NCBI RefSeq assembly: GCF_900102175.1
Contig: NZ_FNKN01000001.1
Span: 1,302,001-1,366,000, forward strand
Reading direction: 5' to 3'
Source: Microbacterium sp. cf332
Lineage (GTDB): Bacteria; Actinomycetota; Actinomycetes; Actinomycetales; Microbacteriaceae
Length of the DNA stretch: 64,000 nucleotides
In this document: positions 51,169 through 60,644 of the stretch, one piece after another
How the letters are laid out: every line of letters begins with the position of its first letter
Numbering within the stretch: position 1 is the first letter of the stretch
The notes under the pieces: generated by a model
What the model saw: the letters and a program-made list of their open reading frames with translations, nothing else
Database searches by the model: none
Told to the model about the DNA's origin: nothing
Translations under genes and position numbers: made by a program

Positions 51169-52157
51169 CGGTTGTCTCCCGAGTAGTGCACCCACGACTT
51201 CTGGGTGCGGAAGAGGATGAGGGCGATGATGGCGACGACGACGAGCAGGACCCAGGCGATCGCGGCGGCGTAGCCCATGCGGCCGTCGGCGAAGCCGGTC
51301 TTGTAGAGGTAGACCGTGATGAAGTTGGTCATGCCGGCGGGGCCGCCGGTGCCGTTGGAGATGATGTAGGCCGATCCGAACACCTGGAACGCGCCGATGA
51401 GGCCGAGCAGCAGGTTGAAGAAGATGACCGGCGACAGCATCGGCACCGTGACGGCACGGAAGCGGCGCAGGGCATTGGCCCCGTCCATCTCGGCCGCCTC
51501 GTACAGCTCCTTCGGGATCTGCTTGAGGCCGGCGAGGAAGATGACCATCGTCGCGCCGAACTGCCAGACCGCGAGCAGGATCATCATGGGCAGGATGAGG
51601 CCGGGGTTTCCGATCCAGCCGCCGAGGTCGATGCCGAAGACGTTCAGGCCGTTGTCGACGGGGCCGTTCGTGGCGAACATCGCGCGCCACACGATCGCGA
51701 CCGAGACCGAGGCGCCGATCAGCGACGGGGCGTAGAAGGCAGACCGGAAGAATGCCGCGCCCTTGTCGCGGTAGTTGAGCAGCAGGGCGATGAGCAGCGC
51801 CGCGATGAGCGAGATCGGGGTCCCCACGAGCACATAGATCAGGGTGATCTGCGCGGACTGCATGAAGCTCGGGTCGTTGGTGAAGAGCCGGACGTAGTTG
51901 TCGAAGCCGATCCACTTGGGCGGCGAGAAGATGTTGTAGCTCGTGAACGACAGGTACAGCGAGTACGCCATCGGCACGAGGGTGAGGCCGAAGAACCCGA
52001 CGAGCCACGGCAGGAGGAAGCCGTATCCCGCGATGTTCTCGCGGACGGCCCGCTTGCGGGCCCCGGGGCGGTCGAGGTGTTCGGGACGCTGCTTGCGGAC
52101 GAGGCCGCGACGCGACGAGTCCTTGGTGACGATCACCCGTGTGGCGGTAGTGGTCAC
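51165..52157 (-). CDS. Carbohydrate ABC transporter permease (MalF-type), arabinose-type operon
   Basis: A 330-residue permease with a basic N-terminal tail, first span NIAGYGFLLPWLVGFFGLTLVPMAYSLYLSF, and EAA loop ELYEAAEMDGANALRRFRAVTVPML. GTG 52157 follows AGGAGC. A strong hairpin separates it from the binding-protein gene upstream. Confidence 0.92.
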   Translation of the reverse strand: MTTTATRVIVTKDSSRRGLVRKQRPEHLDRPGARKRAVRENIAGYGFLLPWLVGFFGLTLVPMAYSLYLSFTSYNIFSPPKWIGFDNYVRLFTNDPSFMQSAQITLIYVLVGTPISLIAALLIALLLNYRDKGAAFFRSAFYAPSLIGASVSVAIVWRAMFATNGPVDNGLNVFGIDLGGWIGNPGLILPMMILLAVWQFGATMVIFLAGLKQIPKELYEAAEMDGANALRRFRAVTVPMLSPVIFFNLLLGLIGAFQVFGSAYIISNGTGGPAGMTNFITVYLYKTGFADGRMGYAAAIAWVLLVVVAIIALILFRTQKSWVHYSGDNR

Positions 52158-52189
52158 GATGCTCCTGAGGATGCGGGGAGGAAGCGGGT

Positions 52190-52220
52190 CCGTGGGCCGG
52201 CGACGAGCACCGGCCCACGG
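52190..52220 (-). terminator. Intercistronic hairpin between binding protein 1 and permease genes
   Basis: CCGTGGGCCGG (52190-52200) pairs perfectly with CCGGCCCACGG (52210-52220), 9-base loop, eight bases after the binding-protein stop. Same placement as the hairpin at 32805-32835. Confidence 0.6.
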
Positions 52221-52227
52221 GTGCGGG

Positions 52228-53526
52228 TCATCCGTTGAGGGTGATGTCCATCTGCGAGAAGAAGCGGTCGACGGCGTCATCGACCGTGATGGTGCCGAAG
52301 GCGAGCTCGGTGCCGAGCTTGCGGAACTCCTCCTCGATCGTGCCGTAGCCGACGATCGGCACGGGCGGGGCATCGCCGAGGCGGTCGGCGATCGACTCCT
52401 CGTACTCCTTGACCTGCTGGCTCAGCGGGTCGAGGTCGGCGGCGTCGAGGGCGGTCTGCGAGGCCGGGAGACCGCGGTTCGTGCCGAAGATCTCACCCGA
52501 CTGCGGCGAGTTGACGAGGAAGTCGACGAGCGTCGCCGCCGCCGCCGGATGCTCGGTCTTCGCCGAGATCGTGTGGAGCATCGAGGGCTTGAGGTACAGA
52601 TCCTTCGCCCCTTCCTCGGTGACGGGCGGGGCGACGAGGCCGAGCTCGGTGTAGCCCTCGCCCAGGTTGCCGAGGTAGCCTCCTCCGAAGTTGTCCCACG
52701 TGAGCTCGCTCGCCGTCAGGGCGGCGTCGAAGCCCGAGAGCGGCAGGGCCTCTTCGAGGCGCTGCTGGCCGATCACGGCGCCGCTCTCGCGCAGCTCGGC
52801 ACCGTCCTCCCAGAACTCGGTGAGCCGCTCCTCGTCGAAGCCGGGCTCGCCGTCCTCGCTGAAGAGCTGCGAGCCCTCGGCACGCAGCTGGAGCTCGAAG
52901 TTCTGGATGCGGCCGGCGTAGTCGGTCCCGCCCCAGTACGCGCCGCCCGAGGCGTCGGTGACGCTCGCCATCCAGTCGGCATAGTCGTCCCAGGAGCCGC
53001 CCGCGAAGTCCTCGACTCCGGCCTGCTCGAGGAGCTTCGGGTTGGTGAACATGCCCCAGGCGTTCGTCGAGGTCGCGATGCCGTAGGTCGTGTCGCCGAC
53101 GACGCCGATGTCGAGGATGTTCTGCGGCAGGGCGTCGGTCGCGATGATGTCGCCGAGGTAGGGCTCGAGGTCGAGCAGGAGGTTGTTCTCGGAGTACTGG
53201 CGCAGGTACGAGTAATCGAACTGCATGACGTCCGGCAGACCGCCGCCCGCCGCCTCGGTCTGACGCTTCTCCCAGAACTCGGGGAAGGTCAGGAAGGTCG
53301 CGTTGACCGTGATGTTCGGGTACTCCTCGTTGAACGCCTCGATCGCCTCGTTGTAGAGCTGTGCGCGAACGTCGTTGCCCCAGAAGGCGAGGTTCAGGGT
53401 GACCTTCTCGTCGGGGTCGAACGTGGCGTCGGCGGCCGGGGCCTCGCCACCGGCGCAGCCTGCCAGGGTGAGCGCGGCGCCCGTCGCGATGGCGATCGTG
53501 GCCAGTGCCCGCTTTCTGCTGAACAT
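52228..53526 (-). CDS. Solute-binding lipoprotein 1 of the arabinose-type importer operon
   Basis: A 432-residue CUT1 binding protein with lipobox LAGCAGG. It shares FDPDEKVTLNLAFWGND, AFNEEYPNITVN, EKRQTEAAGGGLPDV and a C-terminal DRLGDAPPVPIVGYG segment with the paralogue at 48219-49499. It is the first gene of the operon, with an operator-flanked promoter 100 bases upstream. A GAGAGGA ribosome-binding site precedes the ATG. Confidence 0.93.
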   Translation of the reverse strand: MFSRKRALATIAIATGAALTLAGCAGGEAPAADATFDPDEKVTLNLAFWGNDVRAQLYNEAIEAFNEEYPNITVNATFLTFPEFWEKRQTEAAGGGLPDVMQFDYSYLRQYSENNLLLDLEPYLGDIIATDALPQNILDIGVVGDTTYGIATSTNAWGMFTNPKLLEQAGVEDFAGGSWDDYADWMASVTDASGGAYWGGTDYAGRIQNFELQLRAEGSQLFSEDGEPGFDEERLTEFWEDGAELRESGAVIGQQRLEEALPLSGFDAALTASELTWDNFGGGYLGNLGEGYTELGLVAPPVTEEGAKDLYLKPSMLHTISAKTEHPAAAATLVDFLVNSPQSGEIFGTNRGLPASQTALDAADLDPLSQQVKEYEESIADRLGDAPPVPIVGYGTIEEEFRKLGTELAFGTITVDDAVDRFFSQMDITLNG

Positions 53527-53609
53527 CGTTGTCCTCTCTGCCGAACGTCGTCGTCTCGGTGCGCGCGAACGTCCATTGTCCGTGTGTGCAGGTCAGCGCC
53601 ACCCGGGTT

Positions 53610-53657
53610 GGGAAAGCGCTTGCCCGCAACCGTACTACGCCATGAAACGTTTCGCAA
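53610..53657 (-). promoter_or_regulatory. Promoter and two LacI-type operators of the arabinose-type operon
   Basis: Minus-strand -35 TTGCGA (53657-53652), 17 bases, -10 TACGGT (53634-53629). Operator GAAACGTTTC (53644-53653) lies in the spacer. Operator GGGAAAGCGCTTGCCC (53610-53625, as plus strand) covers the predicted start. Both have the LacI-type AANCGNTT core. Confidence 0.7.
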
Positions 53658-53708
53658 GAACGTCTGCGGAACCGGTCCGCACCCGTGATCCCGCGACTGT
53701 TACCGGTC

Positions 53709-54731
<1,023 letters not shown>

Positions 54732-54752
54732 CGGTCTCTCCTTCTCTCCCCC

Positions 54753-54814
54753 GTCGACTCGCCAGGTTCTGCGGATGTGGGCGCACTGGCACCCACGCTT
54801 TGTGGCGACTCGAC
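54753..54814. repeat. Interspersed palindromic element, family B copy 3
   Basis: From GTCGACTCGCCA (54753-54764) to TGGCGACTCGAC (54803-54814), with TTCTGCGGATG and GCACCCACGC inside. It is flanked by CC and GGG that extend the pairing. It lies between the ABC exporter end and the GH43-like start. Confidence 0.65.
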
Positions 54815-54830
54815 GGGTGGTTGGGGTGGG

Positions 54831-56597
54831 TCAGGCCTGGGTGGCGTGGAGGTGCGCGTAGCGCCCCGACGCCGCCAGCAGATCGTCGTGCGACCCCTGC
54901 TCGACGATGCGGCCGCGCTCGAGCACCACGATGCGGTCGGCCTGCCGGATGGTCGACAGCCGGTGCGCGACGACGAGCGTCGTCCGCCCCGCCATCAGCC
55001 GGCCGAGCGCCTCCTTCACGAGCTCCTCCGACTCGGGATCGAGCGCCGAGGTCGCCTCGTCGAGCAGCAGGATGCGGGGGTCGCGCACGAGAGCCCGCGC
55101 GATCGCGAGCCGCTGGCGCTGCCCGCCCGACAGCCGCGCCCCGCGCTCGCCCACCACGGTGTCCCAGCCGTCGGGCTGCTCGCGCACGAACTGCCACGCG
55201 TTGGCATCACGGAGCGCCTGCTCGATGCGCTCGTCGGTGACGTCGGGCAGCCCGTACGCCACGTTCTCGCGGATGGTCCCCTCGAAGAGCACCGACTCCT
55301 GCGGCACGACCGAGACCGAACGCCGCACCGTGCGCAGGTCGAGCTCCTGCACATCCGCCCCATCGATCGTGAGACGCCCGTCCGTCGCGCGGACGAAGCC
55401 CAGCACGAGGTTGAGGAGCGTGGATTTGCCCGACCCCGACGATCCGACGAACGCGTACGTCCGGCCGGCCGGAATGTGCAGGTCGATCTCGTTCAGCGCG
55501 TCGTCGGCCGCGCCGGCGTAGCGGTGGCTCGCGTGCTCGAGCCGGATGTCGCCGACCACGCGGTCGACGCGGCGCTTGCCCTCGTTCTGCTCCAGGTCGG
55601 GCTCCTGCAGCACCTCGGCGATGGAGCGGACCGACTCGAGGCCCCGCGCCCCGACGGGGATGAGCATGAGCAGCTGCGTCAGCCCCTGCGTGAGCAGGGT
55701 GAAGTAGGTCGAGAGCAGCACCACCTCGCCGGGCGAGATGGGCAGCACGCCGGTGAGCGAGAAGACCGCCGCGAGCACGAGGCATCCGACCCCCAGCAGC
55801 TGCATCGCGACCCATGAGATCGAGGCGACGTGACCGTTCAGCATGTCGAGGTGGAGGCCCGCGCGACGGACGCCCTCGGCCCCGTGCGTCACGCGGGTGA
55901 CGGCGGTCTCCTCGAGCCCGTGCGCGCGGGTCACGGGGATGAGCGACGCCATCTCGCCCACCCGTGCCGAGAAGACCTCCACCTCACGGCGGAAGACCGC
56001 ATTGCGCTCGCGCGAGCGGTTGCGCATGCCGTACCGGATGCCGATCGCGATCGGCACGGCCAGCGCGTACACCGGGAGGAACTGCGGCACGGCGATCGCG
56101 GTCATCGCCAGAGCGCCGATCATGACCATCGTCGCCGAGAGCAGCGGATGCGTGACCTGCTGCAGCATCAGCTCGACGTTCTCGACGTCGCGCACGACCT
56201 TGGTCTGCACGATCGAGGAGCTGACCCGCGAGTGGTATCCGATCGAGAGGCTCTGCAGTCGGGCGGCGAGGGCGTTCCGCAGGTCGGCGCCGGTGTCGCG
56301 GACCACGGTCATGAAGCTGCGCGTGTACAGGATGTGGTTCGGGTAGTTCTGCAGCAGCAGGGCCGCCGCGACGAGGAACCACCCCACCACGGCGGAGACG
56401 TCACCCCCGCCCGCGACGATGTCGATGATCGCCGCGGTGATGACCGGCAGGAACCACAGCGGGATCTCCTTGACCGCGAATGCGCCGATCGCGACGCTCA
56501 TCCGTCCCGGGCGTCGGGCGAGAAGCCGCAGGACGGATCGCGCGGGTCGAGCCCCGTCGATCAGGTCCGCGGGTCGGGAAAGCGGTTTCCTTGCCAC
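54831..56597 (-). CDS. ABC exporter-type half-transporter (fused membrane and ATPase domains)
   Basis: A 588-residue protein. Residues about 30-320 form a six-span type IV exporter domain. The ATPase domain has Walker A VGSSGSGKST near 382-391, signature LSGGQRQRLAIARAL near 490 and Walker B ILLLDEATSALDPES near 512, with an H-loop VVAHRLS. The family exports lipids, drugs, peptides or glycans as dimers, and the substrate is unknown. GTG 56597 is leaderless: TAGCAT lies exactly six bases upstream. A GGAAA-N4-TTTCC site resembling the LacI-type operators lies within the first codons. Confidence 0.9.
   Translation of the reverse strand: MARKPLSRPADLIDGARPARSVLRLLARRPGRMSVAIGAFAVKEIPLWFLPVITAAIIDIVAGGGDVSAVVGWFLVAAALLLQNYPNHILYTRSFMTVVRDTGADLRNALAARLQSLSIGYHSRVSSSIVQTKVVRDVENVELMLQQVTHPLLSATMVMIGALAMTAIAVPQFLPVYALAVPIAIGIRYGMRNRSRERNAVFRREVEVFSARVGEMASLIPVTRAHGLEETAVTRVTHGAEGVRRAGLHLDMLNGHVASISWVAMQLLGVGCLVLAAVFSLTGVLPISPGEVVLLSTYFTLLTQGLTQLLMLIPVGARGLESVRSIAEVLQEPDLEQNEGKRRVDRVVGDIRLEHASHRYAGAADDALNEIDLHIPAGRTYAFVGSSGSGKSTLLNLVLGFVRATDGRLTIDGADVQELDLRTVRRSVSVVPQESVLFEGTIRENVAYGLPDVTDERIEQALRDANAWQFVREQPDGWDTVVGERGARLSGGQRQRLAIARALVRDPRILLLDEATSALDPESEELVKEALGRLMAGRTTLVVAHRLSTIRQADRIVVLERGRIVEQGSHDDLLAASGRYAHLHATQA
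56577..56590. promoter_or_regulatory. Possible operator at the start of the ABC exporter gene
   Basis: GGAAAGCGGTTTCC has perfect 5-base arms around GCGG and resembles the LacI-type sites nearby. It lies within codons 3-7, just downstream of a predicted leaderless start, so chance from coding sequence cannot be excluded. Confidence 0.4.
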
Positions 56598-56603
56598 GTG
56601 TCC

Positions 56604-56609
56604 ATGCTA
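56604..56609 (-). promoter_or_regulatory. Leaderless-type -10 element (TAGCAT) for the ABC exporter
   Basis: Minus strand TAGCAT, then GGACAC, then GTG 56597. Confidence 0.55.
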
Positions 56610-56677
56610 GACGCCGCTCCCCGCCCCGCACAGCCCCGCGCGGCGGATCCGTCCGCACGCGGCGGATGTCGTCGCGC

Positions 56678-57430
56678 TCAGCCTGCCGCCTGTGCGATGC
56701 GGTCGACGAAGAGCTGCGTCGCCTGCGGCACGTAGTCGGCGCTGGTCTCCGGGTCCCACCCGACGAGGGCGAGCGCGTTCTGGCCGACCCGCACCGTGGC
56801 CCCCACGAGCGTGAAGGGCGAGCCGCCGACATCACCCGTCACGCGCCATCCCTGCACCGCGTCCGCCCCGGTGACCGCGAGGTCGAACGGAGCGACCGAG
56901 GTCGTGATCGGCACGCCCTGCATCGCGAAGAGCTCCTGACCGTCGGCGCAGGTCGCGATCGCGCCGTCGGCCTGCGCGACGAGATCCTCCGCCGTGGCCT
57001 CGTCCGCCGCCGACGCCACGACCGCGGTCATCGAGCGGTCGTTGCTCGTGCCGTACTCGACCGCGGCGTCGGCCGACTCCCAGCCGGCGCCGAACGGAGC
57101 GAGGCACGCGGCATCCGACACCGTCAGCCCGGGATAGATCGACTCGAGCATGGCCGCCGTCGAGTCGTACTCGCCGGGCCGGAACTGGATGCCGCTGAAC
57201 AGGTCGGAGAGCGCCGCCGCGTCGAGCGCCCCCGTGGACGCTTCCGACGCCGACGCCGACGGCGCCGGCGAGGAATCGACGGGCGCCGTGGTCGCGGGCG
57301 CGGCCGTCGTCGCGGCGCCGCCGTCGGAGGCGGCGGGGGTGCACCCCGTCAGCGCGGCCAGGCCGATGGCGGCGATGATCACGCCGGCACGGAGGCGGAG
57401 AACGGCGGTGCGGGATGTGTGATGTGCCAT
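56678..57430 (-). CDS. Hypothetical lipoprotein
   Basis: A 250-residue secreted protein of unknown function. A signal peptide ends in the lipobox LAALTGC (cysteine near residue 30). A Thr/Ala/Ser/Pro-rich linker (about 31-65) leads to a small globular domain of about 180 residues with two conserved-looking cysteines (DAACLAPFG and IATCADGQE) that could form a disulfide. ATG 57430 follows GAGGAGAG. It resembles actinobacterial surface lipoproteins with sensor-like domains. No operon partner is evident. Confidence 0.75.
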   Translation of the reverse strand: MAHHTSRTAVLRLRAGVIIAAIGLAALTGCTPAASDGGAATTAAPATTAPVDSSPAPSASASEASTGALDAAALSDLFSGIQFRPGEYDSTAAMLESIYPGLTVSDAACLAPFGAGWESADAAVEYGTSNDRSMTAVVASAADEATAEDLVAQADGAIATCADGQELFAMQGVPITTSVAPFDLAVTGADAVQGWRVTGDVGGSPFTLVGATVRVGQNALALVGWDPETSADYVPQATQLFVDRIAQAAG

Positions 57431-57573
57431 AACGGCTCTCCTCGGGTCGGCGATACGCCCGACAGTAGCGGGCCGGTGGCGCGCGTGACGCGGGGAGCGC
57501 TCCCCATCGACGGCACGACCCGCGCTGCCGTAGGGTGACGATCCGATCGCCCTCATTTCCCGCGGATCGCTTC

Positions 57574-57596
57574 GGGAAAGCGCTTGCTGGCATGAT
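57574..57596 (+). promoter_or_regulatory. LacI-type operator and -10 of the Gfo/Idh-DUF6807 gene
   Basis: GGGAAAGCGCTTGC (57574-57587) with core AAGCGCTT. It is followed by a TGG-CATGAT extended -10-like element (CATGAT 57591-57596). The operator would occupy the promoter spacer. Confidence 0.55.
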
Positions 57597-57619
57597 GGAG
57601 TCGACGTCAGGAGATTCGG

Positions 57620-59641
57620 ATGACCCGCACCACCACCATCGCCCTCGTCGGCGTCCACGGCTACGGAACCGTGCACCTCGAGAACCTCCGCCGGCTGGGC
57701 GACCGTGTGCGACTCGTCGCCGTGGCGGACCCCCGCCCGCCCGCCGTCGGCGCCCTGCCCGACGAGACCCGGGTCCATCCCGACCTCGCCGAGCTGCTGG
57801 CCGCGAGCGACGACATCGACGTCGTCATCGTCGCGACGCCCCTGCACACGCACCTCGAACTGGCGCGCACCGTCGTCGACCGCGGCATCGACCTCTATCT
57901 CGAGAAGCCGCCCGTGCTCACCCTCGCCGACCTCCGCGTGCTCGAGGAGGCCTCCGCCCGTTCCGGCGCGCGCGTGCAGGTGGGTTTCCAGAGCCTCGGC
58001 TCGCGAGCGCTCCGCGCCTTCGCCGAGGATCGCTTCGACCTCGGGCCCGTCCGGGCCGTCGGCGCCGTCGGCCTGTGGGCGCGCGACCGGGCCTACTGGG
58101 AGCGCAGCCGGTGGGCCGGACGCCGCGAGCTCGACGGCGTCGCCGTCGTCGACGGCGTCACGACGAACCCCCTCGCCCACGCCACGGCCACCGCACTCGC
58201 CCTCGCGGGGACGACCGCGCGGGCCGACATCACGCAGGTCACCGCCGACCTCTACCGCGCGAACGCCATCGAAGGCGATGACACCAGCCTGCTGCGGGTA
58301 TCGACGACCCGCGGAATCCGGGTCACCGCCGGCCTGACGCTCTGCGCCGACGAGCAGGTCGATCCCTACGTCGAGGTGCACGGCCGACGCGGGACGGCGC
58401 GCTTCTTCTACACCGAGGACGTCGTCGAGGTCGACGGCCGCAGCGAGCGCTTCGAGCGCGACGACCTGCTCGAGAACCTGCTCGACCACCGAGACCACGG
58501 CACCCCGCTGCTGTCGCCACTGTCGGCCGCCGGCGCTTTCGTCGCCGTCATCGACGCCGTGGGCCGCACGGCCCCGCATCCGATCGACCCCGCCTTCGTG
58601 ACCGCACGCGGCGAGGGCGCCGCCCGGCGCCTCGTCGTCGACGGGATCGAGGACGCCGTCGTCCGCGCCGTCGATGCCGAGGCGACCTTCGGCGAGCTGC
58701 GACTGCCGTGGGCACGTCACACGGCTCCCGAGGTCGTGCTGACGCTGCCGGGTACGGGGGCGCGAACGGGTGCGCCGCTGGCCGAGCTCGTCTCCGGTGC
58801 GGACACGGCGCGATCGTCGAGCCCCCGGCCGTATCTGCATCCCGTGCGCACGCCGGGCGGCATCGTCGTCACCGACCACCATCCTGCCGATCACGACTGG
58901 CATCTCGGGATCAGCGTCGCGCTGCAGGATGTCGACGGCACGAACTTCTGGGGAGGCCGCACCTACACACGCGGCGAGGACTACATCTGGCGCGACGATC
59001 ACGGCCGCATCGAGATCGCGGCGGTCGGGCAGACCGCCGACGGCGCGGTGCTCGACCTGCGATGGATCGGCCCCGACGGCGCAGCCGTGCTCGCGGAACG
59101 CCGCGAACTGCGCGTGGCCCACCGTGATGACCGCGCGACCATCGTCTCGATGTCGTTCGAGCTCTCGCCGATCGGCGAGCGCACGGTGATGCTCGGAAGC
59201 CCGGGCAGCAACGGCCGCGCCGGCGGCGGCTACGGCGGTCTCGCGTGGCGCCTGCCGGCGTGCACCGAGATCGACGTGCGCACCCCGCGGGACCGCGGCG
59301 AGGAGGCCGTGCACGGGACCGTCGCCCCGTGGCTGGCGTGGTCCGCCCGCTTCGCTCCCTCCGGTGATGCCGGGGCGGTGGCGGATGCCGGCGGCGTCGG
59401 TGATGGCGTCGGTGTTGGCGCCGGCGCTGAGGCGACCGTGGCCCTGGCTCCGGCCGACGACGTCTCGGCGGCCGACCCGTGGTTCGTGCGGGCCGCGGGC
59501 TATCCCGGGATCGGTGCCGCGCTCGCGTGGGACTGCGCGGTCGCGGCATCCCCCGCTCGTCCGGTGCGCCGCGCCTACCGCCTGCTCGTGGCCGACGGCC
59601 GCCTCAGCGACGCCGAGGTCACCGCGCTGCTCGCCCCCTGA
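57620..59641 (+). CDS. Gfo/Idh/MocA oxidoreductase fused to a DUF6807 (PmoA-like) domain
   Basis: A 673-residue fusion. Residues 1-370 are a Gfo/Idh dehydrogenase: cofactor start IALVGVHGYGTVHLENL, EKPPVLTLADLRVLEEA, and GVTTNPLAHATATALALAG in place of the usual catalytic His segment. Residues about 390-673 are beta-rich with YLHPVRTPGGIVVTDHHPADHDWHLGISVALQDVDGTNFWGG, the DUF6807 signature (six-histidine-rich segment), as in PmoA-like proteins found in sugar loci. AGGAG precedes the ATG. A LacI-type operator lies 40 bases upstream. Likely works on an oxidised sugar; reaction unknown. Confidence 0.85.
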   Translation: MTRTTTIALVGVHGYGTVHLENLRRLGDRVRLVAVADPRPPAVGALPDETRVHPDLAELLAASDDIDVVIVATPLHTHLELARTVVDRGIDLYLEKPPVLTLADLRVLEEASARSGARVQVGFQSLGSRALRAFAEDRFDLGPVRAVGAVGLWARDRAYWERSRWAGRRELDGVAVVDGVTTNPLAHATATALALAGTTARADITQVTADLYRANAIEGDDTSLLRVSTTRGIRVTAGLTLCADEQVDPYVEVHGRRGTARFFYTEDVVEVDGRSERFERDDLLENLLDHRDHGTPLLSPLSAAGAFVAVIDAVGRTAPHPIDPAFVTARGEGAARRLVVDGIEDAVVRAVDAEATFGELRLPWARHTAPEVVLTLPGTGARTGAPLAELVSGADTARSSSPRPYLHPVRTPGGIVVTDHHPADHDWHLGISVALQDVDGTNFWGGRTYTRGEDYIWRDDHGRIEIAAVGQTADGAVLDLRWIGPDGAAVLAERRELRVAHRDDRATIVSMSFELSPIGERTVMLGSPGSNGRAGGGYGGLAWRLPACTEIDVRTPRDRGEEAVHGTVAPWLAWSARFAPSGDAGAVADAGGVGDGVGVGAGAEATVALAPADDVSAADPWFVRAAGYPGIGAALAWDCAVAASPARPVRRAYRLLVADGRLSDAEVTALLAP

Positions 59642-59683
59642 CCCGCCGCATCCTCACCCCGCCCGTCGCCGCGAGCCGCCCCG

Positions 59684-59695
59684 CACCCGCGGGTG
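59684..59695. terminator. Palindrome between convergent genes (possible bidirectional terminator)
   Basis: CACCCGCGGGTG, a perfect 12-bp palindrome in the 85-base gap between the fusion gene and the permease gene. No T tract. Confidence 0.35.
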
Positions 59696-59726
59696 GGCTC
59701 GCGCTCGACGCGCGAGGACCAGCTTC

Positions 59727-60644
59727 TTACTTGATGCCGGTGGTGGCGATGCCGCGGATGAGGAAGCGCTGACCGAAGAGGAACGCCAGGAAGACCGGCA
59801 CGAGCGAGACCACCGACATCGCGAACATCCCGCCGAAGTTCGAGGCCCCCTGCGCCGACATGAACTGGCGGAGCGCGAGCGGCACGGTGAACAGGTCGGG
59901 GTTGTTGAGGTAGATGAGCGCTCCGAAGAAGTCGTTCCACACCCACACGAAGGTGAAGATCGCGGTCGTGGCCAAGGCCGGAGTCATCATCGGCAGCAGG
60001 ATCTGCAGGAAGATGCGGGCGTGCCCGGCGCCGTCGATGCGCGCGGCCTCGTCGAGTTCACGAGGGATGCCGCGGATGAACTGCACCATCAGGAAGATGA
60101 AGAACGCATCGGTCGCGAGGGCTTTCGGCAGGATGAGCGGCCAGAAGGTGTTCACGAGTCCGAGCTGGCTGAACATGATGTACTGCGGCACGATCACGAT
60201 GTGCACGGGCAGCATGATCGTCACGAGCATGATCGCGAACAGCGTGCGCTTGAAGTGGAAGTTCAGGCGGGCGAAGGCGTAGGCGGCCATCGTGCACGAC
60301 ACGAGGTTGCCGATGATGGACCCCGCGACGACGACGAGCGAGTTCCACAGGTAGGTGCCGAACGACGGCGAGAGGGCGTTCCACCCCTGGATGTAGTTGT
60401 CGACCTCGAACGAGAGCGGCCACAAGCCCGGCAGCCGGAAGATCTCGTCGTTGGGCCGGAGCGAGCTGACGATCATCCACAGCAACGGATAGAGCATCAG
60501 CAGCGACGTCGCGATGAGGAAGATGTGGCGCACGAGGGCGCCCGCGCGGCTGCGACGGCCGAGGCCGAGCTCCTCCCGCCGACGCGCGCGCTGACGCTCG
60601 CGGGCGTCCTTGCGGTCGGCGGTCGTGATCAGTTCAGTCGTCAT
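59727..60644 (-). CDS. Carbohydrate ABC transporter permease (MalG-type), third importer
   Basis: A 305-residue permease: basic N-terminus, six spans, EAA loop ELDEAARIDGAGHARIFLQILLPMMTPAL, ending GQRFLIRGIATTGIK. It overlaps the upstream MalF-type gene by 11 bases. The matching binding protein is probably the divergent gene starting at 62999. Confidence 0.92.
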   Translation of the reverse strand: MTTELITTADRKDARERQRARRREELGLGRRSRAGALVRHIFLIATSLLMLYPLLWMIVSSLRPNDEIFRLPGLWPLSFEVDNYIQGWNALSPSFGTYLWNSLVVVAGSIIGNLVSCTMAAYAFARLNFHFKRTLFAIMLVTIMLPVHIVIVPQYIMFSQLGLVNTFWPLILPKALATDAFFIFLMVQFIRGIPRELDEAARIDGAGHARIFLQILLPMMTPALATTAIFTFVWVWNDFFGALIYLNNPDLFTVPLALRQFMSAQGASNFGGMFAMSVVSLVPVFLAFLFGQRFLIRGIATTGIK

